Source of the DNA: CAZKUR01 sp964556005
Lineage (GTDB): Bacteria; Bacteroidota; Ignavibacteria; Ignavibacteriales; Ignavibacteriaceae
Assembly: GCA_964556005.1 (NCBI GenBank)
Contig: CAZKUR010000083.1
Coordinates: 1-17,712 of the forward strand
DNA length: 17,712 nucleotides
Reading direction: 5' to 3'
Shown here: piece after piece, positions 7,420 to 14,566 of the stretch
Layout: every line of letters starts with the position of its first letter
Numbering within the stretch: the stretch's first letter is position 1
Made by a program: the position numbers and the translations under genes
The notes under the pieces: generated by a model
Told to the model about the DNA's origin: nothing
Databases searched by the model: none
The model's input: only the letters and a program-made list of their open reading frames with translations

Positions 7420-8598
7420 TCAACTGTTTTCAAATTTTTTACTTTCAATAATTTCTTTGGTAGTACTCATAGCATATAAAATTTCTTCATCAGAATTATA
7501 AAAATGCGGTGCTATACGAATACCTCCGCCCCTGCGGTAATCGATTAAAATATTTCTTTTTATTAATTCTTTTGAAATTTCATAGGAGTTGGGCATATCA
7601 ATAGTTACGGTTCCTCCGCGCCTTTCGGACTTTAAAGGAGTATTGATTTTATATACTTGCTTCCCGGCTTCTTTTATTATTAATTCGGTTTGTCTGATAG
7701 ATTTTTTCCGAATAGCCTCTACTCCAACCTTTGCAATTATTTTAGGACCTTCCTGTGCTGCATAAAGAGAGGGAATTGAAGGCGTGCCGTTCATGAATTT
7801 ATAAGGTGTGTCGGTATATACCATTTCCTCTTCGAAATTAAAAGGATTTTTATGTGCAATCCAACCCGTGATTTTCGGTTCAAGTTTTTTCTTTAATTCC
7901 GGGTTAACCCACAGGAAGGCACCACCCGGCCCGCCGCACAGCCATTTTAAAACTCCTCCGATTAAAATATCAATTCCCAAATCTTTCACATTCACAGGAA
8001 TTGTTCCGACGGAATGATATGCGTCTACAATTACTATTGCTCCAACTAAGTGTGCCTTCTCAATAATTTCTTTTAATTCCATTATGTATGCACTTTTAAA
8101 TAGAACATGCGAGACAGGAACGAGTATCGTACGGTAATCAATTGCATCGATTAATTTTTCTGTCGGCGGAATGATACCGTCTTCAGATTTTATTATTTCC
8201 AGTTCAGCACCAAAAGCTGTTGCTAATTTCTTATAGACATACATATCGGACGGGAACTCAAGATTTGTAAATACAATTTTATTTCGCTTCAATTCATAAT
8301 TAAAACTTGAAATTAACATTGCCTGCAATAAAGAAATATTGTTGTGCATTGTAACTTCATTTTCTCCAGCACCTATTAATGGAGCTATGTAATTTCCGAC
8401 TTTCAGTGATAATTCCCACCAGCTTTCTTCCCAAGCACGAACTCCCCTCGTAGCCCAGACGTCTGCGTACTCTTTCATTTTTTCATAAACCGTTTTAGGC
8501 ATTGCACCAAGTGAATTGGAAATTAAATAAGTTGAGTTTTCGAGGATAGGAAACTCTTTGCGGTATTCTAATAAAGGATCGGCTTTTGATTTCAACAT
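7420..8598 (-). CDS. Kynureninase-like PLP-dependent enzyme (class V aminotransferase fold)
   Basis: The 392-residue protein has fold-type I architecture with several kynureninase-like landmarks: NSLGAMP (28-34), TRGVRAWEESWW (50-61), FPSDMY (115-120), a PLP-site DAYHSVG (192-198), VLKWLCGGPGG with the probable Schiff-base lysine K218, GWIAHKNPF (245-253), FMNGTPSIPSLYAA (268-281), AIRKKSIRQTELI (295-307) and DYRRGGGIRIAPHFYNS (353-369). True kynureninases hydrolyse kynurenine to anthranilate and alanine, and carry DLAHAVG and GHF/GH motifs that differ here. Neighbouring genes include no other kynurenine-pathway member, so I name the fold and not the reaction. It could be a desulfurase- or aminotransferase-like relative. 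The start ATG has no clear ribosome binding site. Confidence 0.8.
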   Translation of the reverse strand: MLKSKADPLLEYRKEFPILENSTYLISNSLGAMPKTVYEKMKEYADVWATRGVRAWEESWWELSLKVGNYIAPLIGAGENEVTMHNNISLLQAMLISSFNYELKRNKIVFTNLEFPSDMYVYKKLATAFGAELEIIKSEDGIIPPTEKLIDAIDYRTILVPVSHVLFKSAYIMELKEIIEKAHLVGAIVIVDAYHSVGTIPVNVKDLGIDILIGGVLKWLCGGPGGAFLWVNPELKKKLEPKITGWIAHKNPFNFEEEMVYTDTPYKFMNGTPSIPSLYAAQEGPKIIAKVGVEAIRKKSIRQTELIIKEAGKQVYKINTPLKSERRGGTVTIDMPNSYEISKELIKRNILIDYRRGGGIRIAPHFYNSDEEILYAMSTTKEIIESKKFENS

Positions 8599-8770
8599 AA
8601 TGATATAAGCTTTATTGTTTTTAAAAATTAATGGCTTATTATTCTTCGCAATTAAAAATTGTTCAATTCTTGGTTTATAATACTCAAATCAAGCATGCTA
8701 ATATAAACATATATTTATAACAAATATGAAATTACTTCGTCCTGCTATTAATAACGATTATTAAGTTTTC

Positions 8771-8936
8771 GTCATTACGAACCCGACCTCATGTGTCTGG
8801 TATCAGTAGGTCGGGTGAAGTAATCTATATTAGTGAGAAAATCAGAGGTAAGATTGTCCGCTTATTGGCGAGACCTCATTAAACGGGCTTCACCCTACCA
8901 ATTTTCAATTCTGAACTCTGTTGGATTCGAAATGAC
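8771..8936. repeat. Dispersed palindromic repeat, copy 2
   Basis: This 166-bp element is related to 986-1150. The termini GTCATTACGAA (8771) and TTCGAAATGAC (ending 8936) are inverted repeats with 10 of 11 positions matching. Shared blocks in order are GAAGTAATCT, AAGATTGTCCGC (8850-8861, identical to 1032-1043), GGCGAGACCTC (8867-8877), CGGGCTTCAC (8884-8893) and TTCG-AATGAC. It carries an internal 9-bp hairpin ACCCGACCT/AGGTCGGGT (8781-8789, 8808-8816) that copy 1 lacks inside, and it lacks one of copy 1's GCGAGATCTCGTC units. Similar overall length with swapped internal modules suggests a mosaic family. Like copy 1 it lies downstream of a minus-strand gene (the beta-CASP gene). Confidence 0.8.
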
Positions 8937-9031
8937 GGTTGATAATGTTTTTTTTTAAAATTATGACCACATACTAAGCATAAAAAATTGTTATTCCTCT
9001 GATAAATAAAGGCAATGCCTTTTTCAGAAAC

Positions 9032-9041
9032 TCGTAATGAC
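9032..9041. repeat. Isolated end motif of the dispersed repeat
   Basis: TCGTAATGAC matches the inverted-repeat end TTCGCAATGAC/TTCGAAATGAC of the two larger copies and is followed by GAAATC. It stands about 95 bp from the end of copy 2. It could be a solo end or a relic of a third copy; short length limits confidence. Confidence 0.4.
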
Positions 9042-9095
9042 GAAATCATTTTTTTGTTAGCTACACAAAGGATAAAAATTTGAACCCAAGATCAA

Positions 9096-10469
9096 TTACT
9101 TCTTATCAAAAAACAAAATTTCTTTCCCGGCCTCTGCGGCAAATACCTTCGTATTTTTTAACTCTTTTAAAATAGACGAACCCATCCAATCAATAGAAGG
9201 CGGGTCGCCGTGGACGAGAATAACATTTTCCGGTTTAAGTTTTTTAACGATTCTTAATAACCCTTCTCTCTTTGAATGTGCCGAAAACCTGAATTTCTTT
9301 ATTTCACATTTCACATCTCTTTCTTCATCGAAATCGGAGAATTTGATTTTCCCTCCTTTGTATGAATTTGAAACTCTAAATCCGGGTGTATTCGGATCCA
9401 TGTAACCGACCACAAAAATGGCCGAATCTTTTTGCGTTATCCATGTTTTTGCAAGATTAAATGAAGCTGTTCTTTCAACCATCATTCCGCTCGAAGCAAG
9501 GACTATACATGATTCCTTAAATAAATCGGAAGGTTTATTTATCTCATATAAATTTTTTTGCGGAATCGATTTTAACTCAAACTCCGGATCAATTCTATTT
9601 ACAACAAACCTGTTATAATCGTAGACTCTACTGATTTTTGTGGAAAGACCCCCCGTATAAATATTTGTATCGGCTAATTTTCCTTTAAGAATTAATTTCC
9701 AGATCATTGCAAGCATTTCCTGAGCTTTCCCTAATGAAAAAACAGGGATTAAAATTGAGCCTCCTTTATTTAATATTTTATTTGCTGCTTCCGCAAAACT
9801 CAATGTCTCTTCTTTCCATGAATTTAAAGTTTTCGATTCGGTCGATCCGTAAGTACATTCCGAAATTAAAATATCAATCCTCTCTGACGGCAGCTCTGCA
9901 GCCGGCTGTAAGGATTGATCTTCCATGTTTATATCACCGGTGAAAAATATTTTTTTATTTTTGTACTTTATAAGAATTCCTGCAGAACCAATAATATGTC
10001 CTGCATCATGAAATGAAGCAGTAATGTTTTCACTTCCAATATGATCATATCCGTTTATTATAAATTCTTCTTTATAAGCTTTGTACTCGATTGTTTGAAT
10101 AAGCAAATCAATTTCTTCATGAGAATAAATTTTTATTTCGTTGATTTGAATATTCTCTTCCATTATTGAAACCGAATTATGCAGGGTAAGTTCTGCTATT
10201 GCTCTTGTCTGTGGAGTAGTAATTATCCTAATATACGGATGTCTTTGAACTAGATAAGGAAGAGAATCAAGATGATCCTGATGTGCATGAGAAATTAAAA
10301 CATAATCGACAGACATATTATTTATTATATCGAAATCCGGCAGAGCCTCAATTCCCTTTTTCTGTGGATGCATTCCGCAGTCGAGGATTATTCCTGTTCC
10401 GTTGATATTTAAATAAAAACACGTCGCACCAATTTCTCCTGCACTTCCAAGAGGTAAAAATTTAATCAT
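9096..10469 (-). CDS. Beta-CASP metallo-beta-lactamase-fold protein (predicted RNA-processing nuclease)
   Basis: From the ATG at 10469 the product has 457 residues; a TTG at 10484 would add five but nothing supports it. The metallo-beta-lactamase motifs are present: HAHQDH (61-66, metal ligands H61, H63, D65, H66), DAGH (H158), FTGD (D179). The beta-CASP insert and its signature follow: ISECTYG (202-208), IPVFSLGKAQE (241-251), SSGMM (326-330), FSAH (H398) and VHGD (H420). This is the CPSF73/YSH1-like branch found in bacteria and archaea, whose members are exo- or endoribonucleases; some bacterial members are uncharacterised. There is no signal peptide, so it acts in the cytosol. No KH domain precedes it, unlike archaeal aCPSF1. 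All metal ligands appear intact, so it should be active. RNA rather than DNA as substrate is inferred from the family. Confidence 0.87.
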   Translation of the reverse strand: MIKFLPLGSAGEIGATCFYLNINGTGIILDCGMHPQKKGIEALPDFDIINNMSVDYVLISHAHQDHLDSLPYLVQRHPYIRIITTPQTRAIAELTLHNSVSIMEENIQINEIKIYSHEEIDLLIQTIEYKAYKEEFIINGYDHIGSENITASFHDAGHIIGSAGILIKYKNKKIFFTGDINMEDQSLQPAAELPSERIDILISECTYGSTESKTLNSWKEETLSFAEAANKILNKGGSILIPVFSLGKAQEMLAMIWKLILKGKLADTNIYTGGLSTKISRVYDYNRFVVNRIDPEFELKSIPQKNLYEINKPSDLFKESCIVLASSGMMVERTASFNLAKTWITQKDSAIFVVGYMDPNTPGFRVSNSYKGGKIKFSDFDEERDVKCEIKKFRFSAHSKREGLLRIVKKLKPENVILVHGDPPSIDWMGSSILKELKNTKVFAAEAGKEILFFDKK

Positions 10470-10702
10470 TCCATTTACACACAATAGATTATTGAATACA
10501 AAAAGTTAATAGTGAATATATGGAATTCTGAATAACTAAATATAATTTTAATATTTTCTTTAAGTAAGCAAGACTAACTTGTTATTTGGAAATAGTATCT
10601 CACTATAAATATTTTTTATCCCTATGACCCCTTCTTGTAATTAAACCAAGTTGACCGCATAAGCTAAAACGTAAAAACTAAATAAGTTTAAATTGAAAAT
10701 AA

Positions 10703-11047
10703 GCTGTCTTTACCGCAATGCTTTTCTCTCTCGCTGGAATTCCTTTTACTGCTGGATTTATCGGCAAGTACTTCGTTATTGTTTCGGGAGTCGGAACTTC
10801 GCTATGGTTATTAGTTGTTATACTTGTAATCAATAGCGTAATCGGTCTATACTATTATTTAAGAATTATTTCGTCAATGTATACAAAACCGGAAGAAGCA
10901 AAAGTAGAAAAAACAGCATTAAATCCTACTTATTCAATTGGCGGCGGGCTTGCGCTTAGCATGCTGTTTTTACTCTTAATCTGGTTTGGTGTTTACCCGA
11001 CCGGGTTAATTGAATTGATAAAGATTATGGTTGGCGGGTTAGTTTAA
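10703..11047 (+). pseudogene. nuoN: 3' remnant of nuoN (NADH-quinone oxidoreductase subunit N)
   Basis: Homology begins abruptly at 10703 (AVFTAMLFSLAGIPFTAGFI), directly after a TAA at 10700-10702, and runs to a normal stop at 11045-11047. The text SLAGIPFTAGFIGKYFV then VINSVIGLYYYLRIISSMY is the C-terminal end of NuoN/NDH-2, a proton-channel subunit of complex I. About 115 of the usual 480 or so residues remain, with about three membrane segments. There is no Shine-Dalgarno before the internal ATG at 10718, and no nuo gene on either side. The preserved frame could mean recent truncation. A functional small membrane protein cannot be excluded but has no support. Confidence 0.8.
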
Positions 11048-11159
11048 AAGTAATCGTGAAATTAACTATATTTTAAGCATATTTATTATCCAAATTTTAT
11101 TTGTAGTTATTATCCGTCAATCTTTAATTCGTACTATAAAAACATAAAGTAATAATAAT

Positions 11160-11708
11160 ATGTACAGAATATTTATTTTCCTATTTTTGGTAGCGTTCGT
11201 TTCTAACTTTGTGCTTGCACAAAAACAAAATCAGGACAAAAAAATGGAAATAATAATTCAAAGTTCTGCATTTAACAACGGCAGCTACATCCCCTCAAAA
11301 TATACCTGCGACGAATCCAATATATCTCCCCCGTTAAACTGGACAACAGATGTTAAGGGCATTAAAACTTTTGCATTAATTGTAGAAGACCCTGACGCAC
11401 CGTCCGGCACATTCACTCATTGGATTGTTTTTAATATTCCTATAAATGTAAAGGATCTTACGGAGAATACTACTCCTACTAAAAATAATCCGAGCGGTGC
11501 TTTAATGGGAACAAACAGCGCAGGCAGAATCGGCTACATGGGCCCATGTCCACCTTCGGGAACCCATAGGTATTTTTTTAGGATTTACGGGCTGGACAAA
11601 GTACTGCATCTTGAGGCAGGTGCAGAAAAAGACGTTCTTCTTAAAGCAATGAAAGGCCATATTCTTGCCGAAGGCGAGTTGATGGGTAAATATTCCCGGC
11701 GGAAATAA
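11160..11708 (+). CDS. Secreted YbhB/YbcL-type phosphatidylethanolamine-binding (PEBP) family protein
   Basis: The 182-residue protein opens with a signal peptide (1-20, FIFLFLVAFVSNFVLA followed by Q), so the mature form is probably periplasmic. The PEBP/Raf-kinase-inhibitor-like fold is shown by SSAFNNGSYIPSKYTCDESNIS-type text (35-56), DPDAPSGTFTHWI (77-89) and GPCPPSGTHRYFF (128-140); these segments form the conserved anion-binding pocket with D77, H87 and H136. Bacterial members have no settled role; their ligand is thought to be a small anion or lipid head group. It is transcribed alone on the plus strand and converges with the CBS gene, 32 bp apart. Confidence 0.9.
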   Translation: MYRIFIFLFLVAFVSNFVLAQKQNQDKKMEIIIQSSAFNNGSYIPSKYTCDESNISPPLNWTTDVKGIKTFALIVEDPDAPSGTFTHWIVFNIPINVKDLTENTTPTKNNPSGALMGTNSAGRIGYMGPCPPSGTHRYFFRIYGLDKVLHLEAGAEKDVLLKAMKGHILAEGELMGKYSRRK

Positions 11709-11740
11709 ATTTTATTTAAGAACGTTTTTTCCCTTTTTAA

Positions 11741-12205
11741 TTATAGTGCCGTTACATTTTCTGAATTGATGTGCGGGGTACCTTTAATGTATTGTACCAA
11801 CTGATCAATGTGGAATTCTTTTTCGTCGATTACTGCTTTTACCACGTCCCCTATTGATATTAAACCTGTTAATTTACTATTTTCAAAAACAGGCAGATGC
11901 CTAATTCTTTTCTTTGTCATCAACACCATGCATTCATCAGGACTTCTATCGGGATTTACAAAAATTACTTTTGATGACATAATTTCTTTTACAGGCATAT
12001 CCTTCGAAGTTTTTCCTTCTAGTGCGACTTTTCTGGCATAATCTCTTTCGGACATTATACCAACCAGTTTATCATCTTCGATTACCAGTACTGCGCCGAT
12101 TTCTTTTTTCGACATTATTTTAAGTGCATCAAAAATTAATGTATCCGGCGAAACGGAATATGCATCATTCCCTTTTTGGCTTAATATTTCTCTTACTGTT
12201 TTCAT
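11741..12205 (-). CDS. Two-CBS-domain protein (intact copy of tandem pair)
   Basis: The 154-residue protein is almost entirely a pair of CBS domains (about 7-60 and 74-127), which together form a Bateman module that binds adenine nucleotides or similar ligands. Typical end-of-domain motifs are GIMSERDYARKV (49-60) and GLISIGDVVKAV (114-125), and VKEIMS (72-77) opens the second domain. The tail (128-154) is short and helical. There is no catalytic or membrane domain, so it is a stand-alone sensor. GGGAAC lies a few bases before the ATG. A degenerate paralogue lies 32 bp upstream on the same strand, so this looks like a tandem duplication in which this copy stayed intact. Confidence 0.92.
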   Translation of the reverse strand: MKTVREILSQKGNDAYSVSPDTLIFDALKIMSKKEIGAVLVIEDDKLVGIMSERDYARKVALEGKTSKDMPVKEIMSSKVIFVNPDRSPDECMVLMTKKRIRHLPVFENSKLTGLISIGDVVKAVIDEKEFHIDQLVQYIKGTPHINSENVTAL

Positions 12206-12237
12206 TTTGTTCCCTTTCTTTTTTTAGGAAAATTTTT

Positions 12238-12671
12238 TCAACGCTTTACTGTAATATATTCTTCAAGGTGATCAATTAAATATTCTTTCTAATGGATGAC
12301 AGCTTCTACAACCTCCCCTGTGGAAATGATGCCTGTCAAATTATTATTTTCAAAAACAGGTAAATACATAATCCTTTGGCTTGTCATCAATGCCATGCAT
12401 TCTTCAAGATTAACAGTATGATTAACAAAAATTACATTTAGAGACATTATTTCCTTAACAGCTAAATTTCCGGAAGTTTTCCCTTTAAGTATAACTTTAG
12501 GGGCATAATCCCTCTCTGAAATAATCCCTACAACTCTATCACCGTCCTTAACAACAATTGCTCCAATTTCCTTCTTTGACATTATTTTAATTGCTTCAAA
12601 AACAGTTGCATCAGAGGAAATAGTATAAACATCGAGTCCTTTTTTCCCATTAGTTCTTTTACTGTATTCAT
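12238..12671 (-). pseudogene. Degenerate tandem copy of the two-CBS-domain gene
   Basis: An ATG at 12671 with GGAG seven bases upstream begins MNTVKELMGKK, parallel to MKTVREILSQK of the neighbour. The frame is then lost in an A6/T6 run at 12640-12645. One added base restores GLDVYTISSDATVFEAIKIM, aligned with the intact paralogue. Reading continues through SKKEIGAIVVKDGDRVVGII to GEVVEAVIH, meets TAG at 12289-12291 where the paralogue has Glu, and continues in frame KEYLIDHLEEYITVKR to a stop at 12238. The paralogue has DEKEFHIDQLVQYIKG there. A 97-residue internal ORF (12289-12582) remains open but lacks half of the first CBS domain. Expression of that fragment is possible but unlikely to be useful. 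Confidence 0.82.
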
Positions 12672-12996
12672 TAATTTCTCCAAATTGTTTTTGAAATTAA
12701 AATCCTGTAAAATGAAGAGAATAAAAATAAAAGTCAGATATTGGTAATTTTTTTAATTTTACCGGGGAACGTATTACTAAGGTTTAAATTACTATTTTAT
12801 AATAGTGATTTGATTTTTCGAAGTCAAGTTGAAAAAATGTTAAAATGCAAAATTTCACTAATAAGAAAAATTTATTTCAAAAAATGCTCTATTGGAATTT
12901 CAATTAAACATTTTTCTTTAATTATATCTATTAACAACCCCCTTCTACTTCAAAAAGAAAATAAATAAAAGCATGGTTTCTAAATACTTTCAACTC
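12672..12996. other. Gene-free AT-rich stretch
   Basis: About 325 bases between the dead CBS copy and the LolA-like gene. A plus-strand open frame of 75 codons (12741-12968) is rich in Ile, Leu, Lys and Phe, has no ribosome binding site and no recognisable motif, and looks like chance in AT-rich DNA. I see no repeat or hairpin of note. The promoter of the CBS pair presumably lies near the left end. Confidence 0.5.
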
Positions 12997-13668
12997 TCAT
13001 TCATCAACTTTAACATCAGTAAACCAAAGTTTGAATTTACCCTGAGGATCATTATGCATGGTTGAAATAGTTATTCCGTTAAAATCTTTATTATCCTGCC
13101 AGAGAGCCGGATACTTTTCTTTTTCGCTTCCGCCGGGTCGATAAACCCATTGCTTTATTAAATTATCTTTCCCGATGTATAATTCAAAAATGTCACCAGG
13201 TGTGTAGCCCACATTCTTTGAAAATTTGACTATAAGACATTTGCCTTTTTCATTACTCAAAGGAAATTTTTTTATACCGGCATTTTCAACATCAACATTT
13301 GTGTCCCAAACAAGATGAAAGGGAAAGAGCAGCCAGTATTCATCGTTAATGAATCTTGCATCTACCCACCTGGTTTTAGGATCTTTTACTTCACTGATTT
13401 TTTTTCGTGTATAGGTATATTTTAATTCTTTACCGTCTTTATATTTTCCCCAAAAAGTTACTGCATTGGTTTTGGGATACCAGAGCCATTTCCTTGAAAC
13501 GGATTTGTTTCCCATTTTTACATTGAAGGTGAAATCAATTGATTTAACTTTCGAGAAATTGTCTAAACCGTATTTTTCCGCCACCAGTTCTTTTAACGGT
13601 TGACCTCCCTGCAGTGTAAGTAAGCTGATAAAAAACAATATTAAAAAAATATTCCAACGGGTTTTCAT
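12997..13668 (-). CDS. Secreted LolA-like protein of unknown function
   Basis: The 223-residue protein has an export signal (residues 1-20, NIFLILFFISLLTLQ core). No lipobox cysteine is present. The mature part is beta-rich with many aromatic residues: FTFNVKMGNKSVSRKWLWY (46-64), DEYWLLFPFHLVWDT (109-123), and GYTPGDIFELYIGKDNLIKQ (154-173) leading to WVYRPGG. The YWLL-P---- and TPGD---LYI----LI--W-Y pattern is seen in LolA/LolB-like, single-domain periplasmic proteins often left unnamed. By analogy it may bind a lipid or lipoprotein acyl chain, but that is inference. It has no downstream partner close by and precedes nothing in an operon; the BON gene lies 148 bp upstream on the same strand. 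Confidence 0.65.
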   Translation of the reverse strand: MKTRWNIFLILFFISLLTLQGGQPLKELVAEKYGLDNFSKVKSIDFTFNVKMGNKSVSRKWLWYPKTNAVTFWGKYKDGKELKYTYTRKKISEVKDPKTRWVDARFINDEYWLLFPFHLVWDTNVDVENAGIKKFPLSNEKGKCLIVKFSKNVGYTPGDIFELYIGKDNLIKQWVYRPGGSEKEKYPALWQDNKDFNGITISTMHNDPQGKFKLWFTDVKVDE

Positions 13669-13816
13669 AATAAAATATCCATTCTAATTAATCGAATTAT
13701 TTGAAGATTCATAAGTTGTTTATCAAACTGTTAAATTCAAAAGAAATGAATCACTGTTGTATTGATTGACACACTTTAAATTATCAAAGAAATTTGTTAA
13801 CCATTGAACCGCTTTA

Positions 13817-14398
13817 TTAACTTGCTTCATTACTATTAACATTTAAATAATTTATGATTTGCACTGCATCTGTTCCAAACCGCGTTAAATCACCTGCCCA
13901 TTCCTTCTGTGAAACGGATAAAACATTTCCATATAAATAAATTTTATCACCTATAACAATTATGTGAATAGGCGGGTTTTGATAGAAGATATAATTTTCA
14001 AATTCGCTGTCGGTATAAAGCGTTCTTTCTGCCGTCCACCTTAAATTATCATCACCGAGAGCATTTTTAATTTCGTTTTTTACTCTTAGGGGTCCGCTGT
14101 ATTTTAAAGCTTCTTTTTCGAAGATCTCTTTATTCCATGGGACGTGCACCCAGCCTTTAAGCACAAGCACATTGCTGCTGTCCTTAACAGTAACCCAATC
14201 GAAAACTGTGTAGAACATATCTTGATTAATTTTTTTCTGGACTTTCCGGGCAATGGTTAGTGAATCGTTTTGCTTCATGTTTACTTGTTTATCTATAAAA
14301 TTGTCGTTGTTATTTTCTGCATTTACCGTTGAAACAAATAATAATAAAATCATTGTCATAGCTGCCGTAAAAGTTACGGTTCTTAATTTCAAATTCAT
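13817..14398 (-). CDS. Periplasmic BON-domain protein
   Basis: The chosen ATG at 14398 (193 residues) has GGAGATCAGAAA directly upstream and gives a clean signal peptide (1-27, TFTAAMTMILLLFVSTVNA). A further ATG at 14416 would place the ribosome binding site inside the gene. Two BON-like modules follow, at about 48-113 (SLTIARKVQKKINQDMFY, then LVLKGWVHVPW and LRVKNEIKNAL) and 121-187 (IIVIGDKIYLYGNVLS then AVQIINYLNV). BON domains in OsmY and related proteins bind phospholipid or help envelope stability. The first module has an unusually long insertion, and the typical central Gly pairs are only partly kept (KGWV, YGNV). It lies between two other exported proteins and is likely involved in envelope maintenance. 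Confidence 0.78.
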   Translation of the reverse strand: MNLKLRTVTFTAAMTMILLLFVSTVNAENNNDNFIDKQVNMKQNDSLTIARKVQKKINQDMFYTVFDWVTVKDSSNVLVLKGWVHVPWNKEIFEKEALKYSGPLRVKNEIKNALGDDNLRWTAERTLYTDSEFENYIFYQNPPIHIIVIGDKIYLYGNVLSVSQKEWAGDLTRFGTDAVQIINYLNVNSNEAS

Positions 14399-14516
14399 TT
14401 TCTGATCTCCATTCATTGAGCACTTATTTTAAAATAAATTCATTAAATATTAATAAGGAATTATGAATTCAGGATGAAATTCAATTGTAAGTTGCGACAT
14501 GTTTGATAATAAATAA

Positions 14517-14547
14517 AAAGGGCAGCGAATATAACTTGCTGCCCTTT
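14517..14547 (-). terminator. Intrinsic terminator of the OmpA/TSP3 gene
   Basis: A perfect 10-bp stem, AAAGGGCAGC and GCTGCCCTTT, encloses an 11-base loop. On the minus strand it is followed by TTATTTATT beyond the stem's own T run, the expected U-rich tail. It begins 20 bp after the stop of the OmpA-family gene and separates it from the BON gene. Confidence 0.87.
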
Positions 14548-14566
14548 AATATTGAAAGGATTAATT

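Larger units (their letters stand above)
8599..9095. other. Intergenic region holding repeat copy 2 and a repeat-end fragment
   Basis: This stretch of about 500 bases between the kynureninase-like and beta-CASP genes has no convincing ORF on either strand. It holds dispersed repeat copy 2 (8771-8936), an isolated end motif CTCGTAATGACG near 9031-9042, and a short palindrome AAAGGCA-A-TGCCTTT at 9008-9022. The left part (8599-8770) is AT-rich and should contain the promoter of the kynureninase-like gene, but I could not identify boxes. Confidence 0.7.

Noticed and set aside
9008..9022. Terminator for the beta-CASP gene at AAAGGCA-A-TGCCTTT
   Set aside because: The stem would have to lose inner pairs to make a loop, it is AT-rich and about 75 bp past the stop, and the T run is on the wrong side to be convincing.
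10659..10705. ATAAGCT direct repeat flanking the nuoN breakpoint as a target-site duplication
   Set aside because: Seven bases repeated 40 bp apart in AT-rich DNA is expected by chance, and the intervening DNA is not a mobile element.
10718..11047. Functional small membrane protein of 109 residues
   Set aside because: The sequence is the C-terminal end of NuoN, homology extends upstream of the ATG to a stop codon, and there is no Shine-Dalgarno. A remnant is the simpler reading.
12741..12968. Plus-strand 75-codon open frame
   Set aside because: Low-complexity composition in AT-rich spacer, no ribosome binding site, no motif.
14424..14437. Perfect palindrome TTATTTTAAAATAA upstream of the BON gene as an operator
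   Set aside because: Only A and T are involved in very AT-rich spacer DNA; chance occurrence is likely and nothing else supports it.
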